Source: Soonwooa buanensis (GTDB lineage: Bacteria; Bacteroidota; Bacteroidia; Flavobacteriales; Weeksellaceae). From it: 64,000 bases of DNA. The stretch is taken from contig NZ_FUYZ01000008.1 in the NCBI RefSeq assembly GCF_900167905.1, forward strand, positions 101,017 to 165,016. Direction: 5' to 3'. The notes beneath the pieces were generated by a model. It was given only the letters and a program-made list of their open reading frames with translations. It searched no databases and was not told where the DNA came from. Below are positions 8,229-17,268 of this stretch, piece after piece. Within the stretch, counting starts at the first letter, position 1. Every line of letters begins with the position of its first letter. A program made the position numbers and the translations under genes.

Positions 8229-10757
8229 TTATTCAGCGCTTTCTTTTTTACGCTCCTTTTTTGGTGCTTCACTTTCCAATGCATCTTTAGCATCATTAAG
8301 TTTAAGCGTTACCAATTGTCCTTCTTTCATTTGTTTGTTAACTAACATTTCAGCTAAAAGATCTTCGATGTACTTTTGGATTGCACGTTTTAATGGACGT
8401 GCTCCAAAGTCTTTATCCCAACCTTTTTCGGCAATAAAGTCACGCGCTTCATCTGTTAATTGTACTTTGTAACCTAATTTTTCGATTCTAGAATACAATT
8501 TGTTAAGTTCAAGATCGATAATTTTCTTGATGTCATCTTTCTCAAGCGAGTTGAAGATAATAATGTCATCAATACGGTTCAAGAATTCTGGTGCAAAGGC
8601 TTTCTTCAAAGCATTTTCGATGGTTCCTCTTGCACGAGCATCGCTGGTTGTTTTCTTTGCAGAAGTACCAAATCCTACACCATCACCAAAGTCTTTAAGA
8701 TCTCTAGTACCAATGTTAGATGTTAAAATGATAATCGTGTTTCGGAAATCAATTTTTCTGCCCAAACTATCGGTAACATGACCTTCATCCAAGATTTGTA
8801 ATAAAATATTGAACACATCAGGATGCGCTTTTTCGATTTCATCTAAAAGAACGACTGCATAAGGCTTACGTCTAACAGCTTCCGTCAATTGTCCACCTTC
8901 TTCGTAACCAACATATCCTGGAGGCGCACCAACCAATCTAGAGACCGCGAATTTCTCCATATATTCACTCATATCGATGCGGATCAAAGCATCATCAGAG
9001 TCGAATAATTCGCGCGCCATAACTTTGGCCAATTCGGTTTTACCAACACCTGTTGTTCCTAAGAAAATAAAGGTTCCGATTGGTCTATTAGGATCTTTAA
9101 GTCCAGCTCTGTTACGTTGGATGGCTTTAACCACTTTTTTAACAGCTTCTTCTTGACCGATAACTTTACCATTAAGTTTGTCATCCATCGCAGAAAGTTT
9201 GTCCAGTTCGTTTTTGCCAACTTTGGTAACAGGAACGCCGCTCATCATCGATACAACTTCGGCAACATTTTCCTCAGTAACTTCTTCTTTTTTCTCTTTT
9301 ACATCTTTGTCCCAGCTTTCTTGAGCAAGATTAAGTTCGATTTGTAAACGTTCTTCTTCATCTTTCAGTTTTCGAGCTTCAAGATAGTCTTGCTTTTTAA
9401 CCGCTTGTTGCTTGTGCTCTTTAACTTCCTCAATTTTATTTTCGAAATCGATTATCTCAGTCGGAACTTTCATGTTTTTAATATAAACACGAGATCCTGC
9501 TTCGTCCATCGCGTCAATCGCTTTATCTGGTAAAAAACGGTCTGTAATATAACGCGCCGTCAAATTAACACAAGCATTAATCGCTTCGTCACTATAATGT
9601 ACATTGTGATGCTCTTCGTATTTATCTTTAATTTGATGCAAAATTTGGATTGTTTCCTCGATAGAAGTTGGCTCTACCATAACTTTTTGGAAACGTCTTT
9701 CTAAAGCACCATCTTTCTCGATATATTGTCGATATTCGTCCAAAGTCGTCGCCCCAATTACTTGGATTTCGCCACGCGCCAATGCTGGTTTGAACATATT
9801 AGAAGCATCCAAACTTCCTGTAGAACTTCCCGCACCAACAATAGTATGCAATTCGTCGATGAATAAGATAACGTCGCGGTTTTTCTCCAGCTCTGTCATT
9901 ATCGCTTTCATACGTTCTTCGAACTGTCCACGATATTTAGTCCCAGCAACCAAACTCGCCAAATCTAAAGTAATAACACGTTTTCCAAAAAGGACACGCG
10001 ATACTTTTTTCTGATGAATTCTAAGTGCTAGACCTTCTGCAATTGCAGATTTACCAACACCAGGCTCACCGATAAGAAGTGGGTTGTTTTTCTTTCTACG
10101 AGAAAGAATTTGCGATACTCTTTCGATTTCTTTTTCTCTACCGATAACAGGATCAAGCTTATCATCTTTAGCCAAAGCCGTCAAATCTCTACCAAAATTG
10201 TCTAATGTTGGCGTTTTGCTTTTGCCAGTTCCTAGATTACCAGTTGGTTTTTTCATTTGAGAAAAATCTTCTCTCTCGTCATCGTCGTCGTAAGCACTAT
10301 TTTGAGGTAACTGATCTGTGTTTTTCAACATTTTTTGATACTCAGATTGCACACGCTCATAGTCAATATCGTAAGCCTGCAAAATATGTGAAGTCGGATC
10401 TTCTTGTTTATAAAGAATACCCAATAACAAATGCACCGTATTAATTTCCGAAGACTGATATTGTCTACACTCAAGCTCAGAGCGCTTCACCGATTGATCA
10501 GCCATTTTGGTCAGCGAGATACTTCCCATATTGCTAACAAACGGATTGCTATTTGCTGTGCTCAGTGTTTCGATTTTTCTTCGGATTTGTGTTAGGTCTG
10601 CGTTAAGACCTTCAAGGATTTCTTTAGCAGAGTTTTCTGTTTTAATAATACCTAACAAAAAATGTTCGGTGTTTAGAAACTCGCTTTGGAGACGCCTTGC
10701 TTCGTTTTTACTCTGTTTGAACACGCGGTTCAAACCATCTGAAAATTTATAATCCAT
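8229..10757 (-). CDS. clpC: ClpC-type AAA+ unfoldase of the Clp protease
   Basis: An 842-residue ATP-dependent unfoldase that feeds ClpP. It has an N-terminal double Clp-N repeat (about 1-145). AAA module 1 has Walker A GEPGVGKS and FIDELHTIVGAG. A central UVR/M-domain-like coiled segment (about 420-475) follows. AAA module 2 has Walker A GTTGVGKT and LLDEIEKAHPDVF, and there is a sensor-2/D2-small domain. The short middle domain and UVR-like motif mark ClpC rather than ClpB. The C-terminal tail is highly charged. Transcribed alone from the 10758-10919 divergent region. Confidence 0.93.
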   Translation of the reverse strand: MDYKFSDGLNRVFKQSKNEARRLQSEFLNTEHFLLGIIKTENSAKEILEGLNADLTQIRRKIETLSTANSNPFVSNMGSISLTKMADQSVKRSELECRQYQSSEINTVHLLLGILYKQEDPTSHILQAYDIDYERVQSEYQKMLKNTDQLPQNSAYDDDDEREDFSQMKKPTGNLGTGKSKTPTLDNFGRDLTALAKDDKLDPVIGREKEIERVSQILSRRKKNNPLLIGEPGVGKSAIAEGLALRIHQKKVSRVLFGKRVITLDLASLVAGTKYRGQFEERMKAIMTELEKNRDVILFIDELHTIVGAGSSTGSLDASNMFKPALARGEIQVIGATTLDEYRQYIEKDGALERRFQKVMVEPTSIEETIQILHQIKDKYEEHHNVHYSDEAINACVNLTARYITDRFLPDKAIDAMDEAGSRVYIKNMKVPTEIIDFENKIEEVKEHKQQAVKKQDYLEARKLKDEEERLQIELNLAQESWDKDVKEKKEEVTEENVAEVVSMMSGVPVTKVGKNELDKLSAMDDKLNGKVIGQEEAVKKVVKAIQRNRAGLKDPNRPIGTFIFLGTTGVGKTELAKVMARELFDSDDALIRIDMSEYMEKFAVSRLVGAPPGYVGYEEGGQLTEAVRRKPYAVVLLDEIEKAHPDVFNILLQILDEGHVTDSLGRKIDFRNTIIILTSNIGTRDLKDFGDGVGFGTSAKKTTSDARARGTIENALKKAFAPEFLNRIDDIIIFNSLEKDDIKKIIDLELNKLYSRIEKLGYKVQLTDEARDFIAEKGWDKDFGARPLKRAIQKYIEDLLAEMLVNKQMKEGQLVTLKLNDAKDALESEAPKKERKKESAE

Positions 10758-10896
10758 TTTTTATCTCCGTGTTAATAGTTATAATAAAATTACAACAAAA
10801 AATATTGAATTTTACACTTTTTGTTTTGCAAATTTGCTACCATTCTAAAAAAATGGACTTTCTGACATTATTTTTTCTAGAATTTTTAAATTTCAG

Positions 10897-10904
10897 TAAG
10901 TTTG
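10897..10904 (+). promoter_or_regulatory. Possible -7 element TAAGTTTG
   Basis: A TAnnTTTG match 15 nt before the start at 10920, implying a very short leader for the membrane protein/glycosyltransferase pair. No -33 TTG. Confidence 0.4.
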
Positions 10905-10919
10905 TTGAAACTAAAAATC

Positions 10920-11144
10920 ATGAACAATAATTGGGTAGAATACGTTGGCTATTTAGCTTCTGTATTTATCATTGGGAGCTTTTTGACGAGCAAAGTAAGA
11001 AGCATCAGGATCATTAATTTTTTCGGTTGCGTTTGTTTCGTTATTTATGGGATTTACAATGGACTTTTGTGGCCAGTTATCATTCCAAATGGGATTTTGG
11101 CTTTGGTCCAAGTCTATCATATTTTTATTAAAAAATCAAATTAA
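10920..11144 (+). CDS. Small integral membrane protein, YgjV/CBU_0592-like
   Basis: A 74-residue protein from the ATG at 10920; the upstream TTG reading adds six residues and would overlap the -7 element. It has three hydrophobic segments (VEYVGYLASVFIIGSFL, IINFFGCVCFVIYGIYNG, PVIIPNGILALVQVYHIFI), the arrangement of short YgjV/CBU_0592-type inner-membrane proteins. No function is known. Its stop overlaps the start of the glycosyltransferase by one base (TAATG), so translation is probably coupled. Confidence 0.7.
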   Translation: MNNNWVEYVGYLASVFIIGSFLTSKVRSIRIINFFGCVCFVIYGIYNGLLWPVIIPNGILALVQVYHIFIKKSN

Positions 11145-12253
11145 TGCGAATTATAATAAGTGTTTTCAGTAATCTTTACACCGACCAACGTGTCGAAAAA
11201 ACTTGTCAAACACTTATTGATCATGGTTACGATGTTGAGCTAATAGGCAACGATTGGGGAGGCGCGCCAGATATGCAACGTAGTTATCCTGTAATGCGCA
11301 TTCCGTTGAAATCCAAGACTTTGAAGTTGGCTTATCCGGAATTTATGTTCAAACTTTATAAAGAGCTAAAGAAAAGAACTGACAAAAATTCCGTTTTATA
11401 CTCCAATGATTTGGAAACGATTCTTCCAAATTTTAAACTTTCAAGAAAATTAAATATTCCTTTGATTTTTGATAGCCACGAAATGTTTAGTGAAATGCCT
11501 TCTGTACAAGGTAAAGCATCGCAGAAATTTTGGAAATGGATCGAAAAAAATTATTTTCACAAACTGGAAAATATGATAACAGCTAGCGATTCTTATGCAG
11601 ATTGGTTTGTAAAAGAATATCGCATCAAACGACCAACAGTTGTTAGGAATCTTCCACGAAAACAAGATGTTCAGCAAGTTGATTCTGAGCTAAAAAAGAT
11701 GATTCTTTATCAAGGTTGGCTTAATTATTCGAGGGGAATTGACAAAGCGATTATGGCCATGCAATATGTTGATAACGCCGTTTTAAAAATTGCTGGTGGC
11801 GGACCAATGGAAGCCGAATTTCGTGCTATTGCAGAAGAATATAAAGTCCTAGATAAAGTGGAATTTCTAGGGAAACTTTATCCTGCGGATTTGCGAAAAA
11901 TAACACCAACTGCTGATGTAGGACTTAGTATCGAAGAAAATAAAGGACTCAGTTATTATTACTCTTTACCCAACAAAATTTCAGATTATGTCCAAGCAAA
12001 AGTGCCTGTTGTTGTTTCGGATTTCCCTGAATTAAAAAGGATTGCAACAGGATTTGGAGTCGGGGAGACCATTACTTCACATGATCCAAAACATCTTGCT
12101 GAAAAAATTAATATTGTCCTCAACAACGGAAAAGTTTTCTACAAAGACAATCTTGATAAAGCTGCCGAAGAACTTTGTTGGGAAAATGAAGAATTAAAAA
12201 TAATTGACGTTGTAAAAAACGCCATCGAAAAACATAAAAAAGACCTCAATTGA
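11144..12253 (+). CDS. Glycosyltransferase family 4 (GT-B fold)
   Basis: A 369-residue cytoplasmic glycosyltransferase. The N-terminal Rossmann half begins MRIIISVFSNLYTDQRVEKTCQTL and contains the acceptor-side DSHEMFSEMP. The C-terminal half has the GT4 pattern: LYQGWLNYSRGIDKAI, LKIAGGGPMEAE, VEFLGKLYPADL and the nucleotide-sugar site EENKGLSYYYSLPNKISDYVQAKVPVVVSDF with its Glu-X7-Glu-like spacing. Probably adds a sugar to a surface glycan or glycolipid; donor and acceptor cannot be read. Coupled to the small membrane protein upstream. No wider polysaccharide cluster here. Confidence 0.88.
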   Translation: MRIIISVFSNLYTDQRVEKTCQTLIDHGYDVELIGNDWGGAPDMQRSYPVMRIPLKSKTLKLAYPEFMFKLYKELKKRTDKNSVLYSNDLETILPNFKLSRKLNIPLIFDSHEMFSEMPSVQGKASQKFWKWIEKNYFHKLENMITASDSYADWFVKEYRIKRPTVVRNLPRKQDVQQVDSELKKMILYQGWLNYSRGIDKAIMAMQYVDNAVLKIAGGGPMEAEFRAIAEEYKVLDKVEFLGKLYPADLRKITPTADVGLSIEENKGLSYYYSLPNKISDYVQAKVPVVVSDFPELKRIATGFGVGETITSHDPKHLAEKINIVLNNGKVFYKDNLDKAAEELCWENEELKIIDVVKNAIEKHKKDLN

Positions 12254-12261
12254 GATCTTTT
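12236..12261. terminator. Terminator overlapping the glycosyltransferase stop
   Basis: The inverted repeat AAAAAGA-CTCAATTGAG-TCTTTTT (one mismatched position) spans the stop codon and is followed by GCTTTTTT. Convergent with thiL. Confidence 0.6.
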
Positions 12262-12295
12262 TGCTTTTTTATATTTCAAATTTTCGAGAAGAAAA

Positions 12296-13351
12296 CTACT
12301 CTTTATTCAGGAAAGCATCCCAACCTTGCGCTGTAAGCGGAATCATTTGGTTAGAACCTCGTGCGATAAGGTGATTGCCATCATTTAATTCAGTAGCGTG
12401 ACCGATAATGCTAAAATCTGGATGTCCAACAATTTTATCAAAATCTTCTGGTGCGATCGTGAATAACAATTCGTAATCTTCACCACCGTTAAGCGCTGCC
12501 ATTGCAGGATTTAAATTCAATTCTTCGGCTGTGCTCATCGTTAAATTATCCAAAGGAATCTTCTCTTCATAAACGCGGAAACCAACTTTGGACTGGTCCG
12601 AAAGATGAAGAACTTCTGACGCCAAACCGTCCGAAATATCAATCATAGACGTAGGTTTGATGCCTAACTCCTTCAAAGTGTTTTTAACATCAGTTCTTGC
12701 TTCAGGTTTTAGTTGACGTTCGAGGATGTAGTCGTAACCTTCCATTTCTGGTTGCATATTTGGGTTTGACAAGAAAACCGAATGCTCTCTTTCCAAGATC
12801 TGAAGTCCCAAATAAGCGCCACCCAAATCACCAGAAACTACCAAAAGATCATTGGGTTTTGCACCGCTTCTTTTAACAATTTCGTCTTCATTTTCGAGTC
12901 CAATTGCCGTGATGCTCATCACCAAACCAGCGTTGGAACTCGTTGTGTCTCCGCCAATTAAGTCTACTTTGTAATGCTTGCAAGCCAACTGAATTCCGGC
13001 ATACAATTCTTCCAAAGCTTCCACAGGAAAACGGTTAGAAACTGCCAACGAAACTAAAATCTGTGTTGGTACAGCATTCATCGCAGCAACGTCGCTAAGG
13101 TTAACCACAACCGCTTTATAACCCAAATGTTTTAGCGGAACATAGCCCAAGTTGAAATGCACACCTTCTGCCAAAACATCCGTTGTAACCACCACTTTTT
13201 TTCCATCAGGATTTATGATGGCAGCATCGTCGCCAACACCCAATTCCGACGTCGAATTCTCTAACGGAAAATGCTCCGTAAGATGCTTTATCAAACCAAA
13301 TTCTCCAAGTTTGGAGATGGGTGTCAATTCTTGTGATTTATCTTCAAACAT
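12296..13351 (-). CDS. thiL: Thiamine-monophosphate kinase
   Basis: Phosphorylates thiamine monophosphate to thiamine diphosphate, the last step of cofactor synthesis (EC 2.7.4.16). At 351 residues it has the PurM-like two-domain ThiL architecture. Visible motifs: FGLIKHLTEHFP, GVGDDAAII (Mg/ATP loop), VVTTDVLAEGVHF, LSDVAAMNA, LIGGDTTSS, IDISDGLASE and ALNGGEDYELLFT. Four bases separate it from the thioesterase upstream on the same strand, so both are probably one transcript. No other thiamine gene is nearby. Confidence 0.95.
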   Translation of the reverse strand: MFEDKSQELTPISKLGEFGLIKHLTEHFPLENSTSELGVGDDAAIINPDGKKVVVTTDVLAEGVHFNLGYVPLKHLGYKAVVVNLSDVAAMNAVPTQILVSLAVSNRFPVEALEELYAGIQLACKHYKVDLIGGDTTSSNAGLVMSITAIGLENEDEIVKRSGAKPNDLLVVSGDLGGAYLGLQILEREHSVFLSNPNMQPEMEGYDYILERQLKPEARTDVKNTLKELGIKPTSMIDISDGLASEVLHLSDQSKVGFRVYEEKIPLDNLTMSTAEELNLNPAMAALNGGEDYELLFTIAPEDFDKIVGHPDFSIIGHATELNDGNHLIARGSNQMIPLTAQGWDAFLNKE

Positions 13352-13355
13352 AATC

Positions 13356-13853
13356 TTAAATGCTAAAAATTTCGGGATCGATATTCGCTGGACGGAAAGG
13401 CAGATTCTTAATGTCTTCTCTCGTCATAATCTTTGTGTCAGGCGTTTTATATTTATCCAAAGCCAAAATAATATCATCTGGAGGCGTTGTCGTTTTTCTC
13501 AACATCATATCTATCCAAACGCCCGTTGCTTCGGCAATCGCGCAATGCGTACCATCTGGCAAATAGAAGTTATGTACAAATTGATAGATCGACGCATCCT
13601 CCGAGTTTCCAGCAATTTCAACACTAACATATACCACTTGATCGGCATAGATTTCTTTAAAAAACGAAAATCTTTCGTGCAAAATTACAGGACCAATTCC
13701 CCAACGATTAAGCTGCGCCAATCCCATTTTTTCCTTATTCATAAAAGCCATTCTCGCTTGCGCACAATACGCCATGTACGACGAGTTGGCAAGGTGACGG
13801 TTCGCATCGATGTCGCTCCATCTTACATCGAATTTATAAAAATATTTTTCCAT
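13356..13853 (-). CDS. Acyl-CoA/ACP thioesterase, hotdog fold (4HBT/YbgC-like)
   Basis: A 165-residue hotdog thioesterase hydrolysing acyl-CoA or acyl-ACP. The family motif YFYKFDVRWSDIDANRHLANSSYM contains the catalytic Asp of the 4HBT family, followed by RWGIGPVILHERFSFFKEI. I place the start at 13853 (MEKYFYKF). The 48 codons upstream read straight through the GC-rich repeat at 13861-14006 and are not part of the protein. First gene of a pair with thiL. Confidence 0.88.
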   Translation of the reverse strand: MEKYFYKFDVRWSDIDANRHLANSSYMAYCAQARMAFMNKEKMGLAQLNRWGIGPVILHERFSFFKEIYADQVVYVSVEIAGNSEDASIYQFVHNFYLPDGTHCAIAEATGVWIDMMLRKTTTPPDDIILALDKYKTPDTKIMTREDIKNLPFRPANIDPEIFSI

Positions 13854-13860
13854 GTTTTGT

Positions 13861-14006
13861 TTATTATTTTGGGCAATACCCTCGCCAAAGCTTTTGGCAG
13901 CCGCTCGGGTCGGGCTGTTCGCTATATCTTTTCCCTCCGCTCGGTTGGCTCCGCTACGCTCCGCCACCTCACTCCGGAAAAAGGATGCCGCTTCCATCCC
14001 TATTGC
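13861..14006 (-). repeat. GC-rich structured interspersed repeat, copy A
   Basis: The core at 13908-14006 (99 bp, read on the minus strand) matches copy B at 32237-32335 without gaps, about 92 of 99 positions by eye. A less similar tail extends to 13861 and holds GGGTATTGCCC. Much richer in G+C than its surroundings. It fills the gap between the divergent thioesterase and flavoprotein genes and creates a false N-terminal extension of the thioesterase. Confidence 0.8.
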
Positions 14007-14056
14007 AAAAATTCAAAGATTCAAAATTAGTCAATAAAGATGGTTTATAAAAATCG

Positions 14057-14064
14057 TACTTTTG
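14057..14064 (+). promoter_or_regulatory. Possible -7 element TACTTTTG
   Basis: A TAnnTTTG match 27 nt before the chosen ATG at 14091. Its position supports that start over the earlier in-frame ATG at 14040, which would lie upstream of the promoter. Confidence 0.4.
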
Positions 14065-14090
14065 AAACTAAAATCTATAGCATAAGGTTG

Positions 14091-15293
14091 ATGAAGCAAG
14101 TTGTAATCATCGGAGGCGGCGCTGCAGGCTTTTTCTGCGCTGCCAATCTGGACGAAAATAAATATCAAATCAAAATTTTAGAACAAAACAAAGACGTTCT
14201 CCAAAAAGTAAAAATTTCTGGAGGAGGACGTTGTAACGTGACGCACGCTTGTTTTGATCCGCAAGATTTGGTGAAGTTCTATCCACGCGGCGAAAAAGAA
14301 TTGCGCAGTGTTTTTAGCAAATTTCAGCCAGGCGACACAATGGAGTGGTTTGAGAGCCGAGGCGTATCTTTAAAAATCGAAAATGACAATCGTATTTTTC
14401 CCGAGAGCAACCAATCGCAAAGCATCATCAATGCTTTACAAACCGAAACCAAAAACAAAAATGTTGAGGTCATTACCCAAGCAACAGTAAGCCAAATTTC
14501 TAAAACCGAAGACCAGTTTTTAATCGAAACAAAGTCTGGGAATTTCATGGCAGATTATGTTGTTTTCACAACCGGAAGTGCACCAAAATCTCTAAAGTTG
14601 GCCGAAAGTCTAGGTCACAAAATCGTGAGTTTGGTGCCATCCTTATTTACGTTTAATATTAAAAATCCTTTGCTGGCCGAACATCCAGGCACCAGCTTCG
14701 AATGGGCAGAAGTCAGCATCCCAAAATTAAAACTAGAAGAAAGCGGTCCTTTGTTAATAACACATTGGGGACTTAGTGGACCTGCGGTTCTCAAATTGTC
14801 AGCTTGGGGAGCAAGATTGTTGGCGGGCGAAAATTATAAATTTGAGATTTTGGTTAATTTTATTTCTAAATCGATACAAGAAGCGGAGGAGGATTTTATT
14901 AATTTTAAAGAAAATAATCCGAAAAAGACCATTGGACAAAGTAAAATCTATAATGTTACCAATCGATTTTGGAACAGCCTGTTAGCTTATTCAAAAATAG
15001 ATTCTGAAAAGCAGATTTCGAATATCAGCAAAAAAGAAATGCAAATTTTAGCTGGAAATCTTTGCGAAATGAAATTGCAGGTGGACGGCAAAAGTACCTT
15101 CAAAGATGAGTTTGTAACCGCTGGTGGCGTTGACCTCAAAGAAATTAATTTCAAAACCATGGCAAGCAAAGTGGTCCCGAATTTATTTTTGGCTGGCGAA
15201 GTTCTGAATATCGATGCGATAACAGGCGGATTTAACTTCCAAGCTTGTTGGAGCGAAGCTTGGCTCATCGCGCAAGAACTTAATATGAGATAA
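14091..15293 (+). CDS. BaiN/HI0933-family flavoprotein (NAD(P)/FAD-dependent oxidoreductase)
   Basis: A 400-residue FAD protein from the ATG at 14091, which starts directly with the dinucleotide loop MKQVVIIGGGAAGFFCA. Typical family blocks follow: KVKISGGGRCNVTHAC, EWFESRGVSLKIENDNRIFPESNQSQSI, THWGLSGPAVLKLSAWGA, and near the end FLAGEVLNIDAITGGFNFQACWSEA, which completes the FAD site. Members are reductases or aminoacetone-oxidase-like; the physiological substrate is mostly unknown. One base separates it from the DUF2306 gene, so it heads a plus-strand operon. Confidence 0.88.
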   Translation: MKQVVIIGGGAAGFFCAANLDENKYQIKILEQNKDVLQKVKISGGGRCNVTHACFDPQDLVKFYPRGEKELRSVFSKFQPGDTMEWFESRGVSLKIENDNRIFPESNQSQSIINALQTETKNKNVEVITQATVSQISKTEDQFLIETKSGNFMADYVVFTTGSAPKSLKLAESLGHKIVSLVPSLFTFNIKNPLLAEHPGTSFEWAEVSIPKLKLEESGPLLITHWGLSGPAVLKLSAWGARLLAGENYKFEILVNFISKSIQEAEEDFINFKENNPKKTIGQSKIYNVTNRFWNSLLAYSKIDSEKQISNISKKEMQILAGNLCEMKLQVDGKSTFKDEFVTAGGVDLKEINFKTMASKVVPNLFLAGEVLNIDAITGGFNFQACWSEAWLIAQELNMR

Positions 15294-15294
15294 T

Positions 15295-15939
15295 ATGTTA
15301 ATCAAGCAAAACATTCAGCACAAGATTTTTAAGGCCGCAATTTTGCTCGGTTTTATCTATTTTTTTGTGTTGATGTTGCGGATAACATTATTGTACATTC
15401 CTTACAATTCGATGGCTAATTTTTTAGCAATTAAACAAACCGAAGTTGAGACGCGACCAGAATATTTAACGATTTTTCATACCCATGTCTACACTAGTAT
15501 TTTTGTGTTGATTGCTGGATTTGTGGCTTTATTTTTTAATAAAAGTTTAAAAATACTGCATCGTTTTTCGGGCAGAATCTATGTGATTTTAACTTTGGTA
15601 TTTTCATCAACATCAGGTATCTACATGGGCTTTTTTGCGAATGGTGGAATCTTCTCGAAAATTTCGTTTATCATCCTCGGAATTCTTTGGTTTTATACAA
15701 CTTACAAAGCTTATCAAGAAATAAGAAATCGAAATATCCAAGCGCACCGACATTGGATGTGGCGAAGTTATGCCTTGTGTTTTTCGGCAGTAACTTTACG
15801 ATTGTGGAAAGTAATTTTAGTATATTTATTCCATCCCAATCCAATGGACGTTTACCAAATCATTGCTTGGTTAGGATGGATTCCTAATGTCTTATTGGTA
15901 GAATATTTAATAAAAAGAAAGAAAAAAATAAAACTATGA
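15295..15939 (+). CDS. DUF2306 membrane protein
   Basis: A 214-residue integral membrane protein with about six transmembrane segments. It shows the DUF2306 pattern: FHTHVYTSIFVLIAGFVALF, LHRFSGRIYVILTL, GIYMGFFANGG and the conserved AHRHWMWRSYALCFSAVTLRLW. The conserved histidines within membrane segments suggest a haem- or metal-binding role, which is inference. It starts one base after the flavoprotein stop and overlaps the next gene by 4 bp. Confidence 0.85.
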   Translation: MLIKQNIQHKIFKAAILLGFIYFFVLMLRITLLYIPYNSMANFLAIKQTEVETRPEYLTIFHTHVYTSIFVLIAGFVALFFNKSLKILHRFSGRIYVILTLVFSSTSGIYMGFFANGGIFSKISFIILGILWFYTTYKAYQEIRNRNIQAHRHWMWRSYALCFSAVTLRLWKVILVYLFHPNPMDVYQIIAWLGWIPNVLLVEYLIKRKKKIKL

Positions 15940-16841
15940 AAACTAATTTAATTATCGGTTTAGCTGTGCTTTCCTTTGGATTAAGTTCTTGTAAAAAAGA
16001 CACTGAAGTTAAAAAAGACGAAGCCAAAAAAGATTCTGTTGTTGCTGTTGTAGAACCGGAGTTTCATAAAGAGTTGTATGGGGTTTACACAGGAGATTTC
16101 GAGACTGTATATAATCCTAATGCTGATAATGTGGAGGACAATTACATGATCAAAAAACTATCGGTTAAGATTAACAGAATTACAAAAGATAGCGTATATG
16201 GTTACAGTGTTGTTAATGGCAACCAACGTCCTTTTCGTGGAATTTATAATGAAAATACGCAAAAATTTATCCTAGACGAACCTGGTGATGATAAAACAGA
16301 TGGACGTTTTACAATAGGTCTCAGAAAAGATAGTTTGGTTGGCGATTGGAAAGTTTTTAATAGAGAAAAAGTTAAGTTCCCTGAAAAAATTGTTCGATTG
16401 TTGAAAAAGGATTTTGCTTATAATCCTAATTTTATGTTGGATCGTGACCACTCGGATATTGTGGATTGGACAACAACTAAAAAAGGAAAAGGCAGCTATG
16501 AAGACGAAAATGGAAAAACACAAACTTATGATGTTGAACAACAACGTTATGCGTCTGATGCGATTTTCAAAATAAATGCGTCTAAGCAAAAACTAGAAGA
16601 AAAAGATCTTAAAAACATGAAAAAACTTGACATGGAAATTATCAAAAATGCAGTGTTTGCACGTCATGGTTATTCATTTAAAAAAGAAACGTATAGACAA
16701 TTTTTCGATTATCAAGATTGGTATATTCCTGTTTCTAATAACGTGGATAACGATCTATCGCCGATGGAGAAAGAAAATGTTGCGCTTCTTAGTCGCATGA
16801 TAAAATATGCGGAAGATAATTATGACAGCTTTGGTCGATAA
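15936..16841 (+). CDS. YARHG-domain lipoprotein
   Basis: A 301-residue lipoprotein (lipobox Leu-Ser-Ser-Cys, Cys19). The middle is a beta-rich region (YGVYTGDFE, GYSVVNGNQRPFRGIYNE). The C-terminal 65 residues form the YARHG domain, here with the signature AVFARHGYSFK followed by FFDYQDWYIP and LSPMEKENVALLSR. YARHG is an extracellular domain of unknown binding role, often at the end of secreted proteins. Its ATGA overlap with the DUF2306 gene indicates translational coupling. Confidence 0.87.
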   Translation: MKTNLIIGLAVLSFGLSSCKKDTEVKKDEAKKDSVVAVVEPEFHKELYGVYTGDFETVYNPNADNVEDNYMIKKLSVKINRITKDSVYGYSVVNGNQRPFRGIYNENTQKFILDEPGDDKTDGRFTIGLRKDSLVGDWKVFNREKVKFPEKIVRLLKKDFAYNPNFMLDRDHSDIVDWTTTKKGKGSYEDENGKTQTYDVEQQRYASDAIFKINASKQKLEEKDLKNMKKLDMEIIKNAVFARHGYSFKKETYRQFFDYQDWYIPVSNNVDNDLSPMEKENVALLSRMIKYAEDNYDSFGR

Positions 16842-16864
16842 GTAAGACTATTTTATTATTTTTG
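16830..16864 (+). promoter_or_regulatory. Flavobacterial promoter: TTTG, 23 bp, TATTTTTG
   Basis: A -33-like TTTG (16830-16833) and a perfect -7 TATTTTTG (16857-16864) are separated by 23 bp, at the long end of the usual range. The start at 16878 lies 13 nt beyond. The only site in the window where I see both elements. Confidence 0.5.
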
Positions 16865-16877
16865 AAAAAAATTTAAA

Positions 16878-17210
16878 ATGAAGTTATTCTCAAAATATTT
16901 AGGAATCCTTGGGATTTTCTCTTTGCTATTGTTAGCATCGTGTCAAACGAGAGTTGTAGATGTGCAAAAACCATTGCATGACAACACTTTGGAATTGTAT
17001 AAAAAATACACGATTAGAACTAACGATGCACAAACGATAAAAATGGAAGTTCTAAAAGTTGATGCCGATAAAATCTACGGAAAACTTAATAACGGCGAAC
17101 AAAAAGAAGTCTTAAGAAGCGAAGTTAGAGAAATCAAAAAGACAGATTATTTGATGAGCGTGATTATCGCAGTTGCAGCGGTTGCAGCGGTAATTTTTAT
17201 TCCGATTTAA
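16878..17210 (+). CDS. Small lipoprotein with C-terminal membrane anchor, unknown function
   Basis: A 110-residue protein with a type II signal (LLLLASCQTR, Cys22). A short beta-rich domain (TIKMEVLKVDADKIYGKLNNGEQKEVLRSEVREIKK) resembles the small 'response to transcription effects' domains of Bacteroidota lipoproteins. The C-terminal hydrophobic segment is VIIAVAAVAAVIFIPI. A lipid anchor and a C-terminal membrane segment in one short protein is unusual. A terminator follows at 17238-17263. No family name recognised. Confidence 0.8.
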   Translation: MKLFSKYLGILGIFSLLLLASCQTRVVDVQKPLHDNTLELYKKYTIRTNDAQTIKMEVLKVDADKIYGKLNNGEQKEVLRSEVREIKKTDYLMSVIIAVAAVAAVIFIPI

Positions 17211-17237
17211 TAGTTGCTATATCTTTTTAAAAATATT

Positions 17238-17263
17238 AAAACTCCCGAAATTTTGGGAGTTTT
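17238..17263. terminator. Bidirectional terminator
   Basis: The stem AAACTCCCGAAA/TTTTGGGAGTTT with a T-run separates the convergent genes 16878-17210 and 17269-17769. Confidence 0.8.
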
Positions 17264-17268
17264 TTGTT

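Noticed and set aside
13152..14030. Long plus-strand ORF antisense to thiL and the thioesterase
   Set aside because: It runs opposite two well-supported genes, has no recognisable domain, and its composition is that of a reverse-strand reading.
16272..16589. Minus-strand ORF inside the YARHG lipoprotein gene
   Set aside because: Shadow of the real gene; no domain, no plausible signal or promoter.
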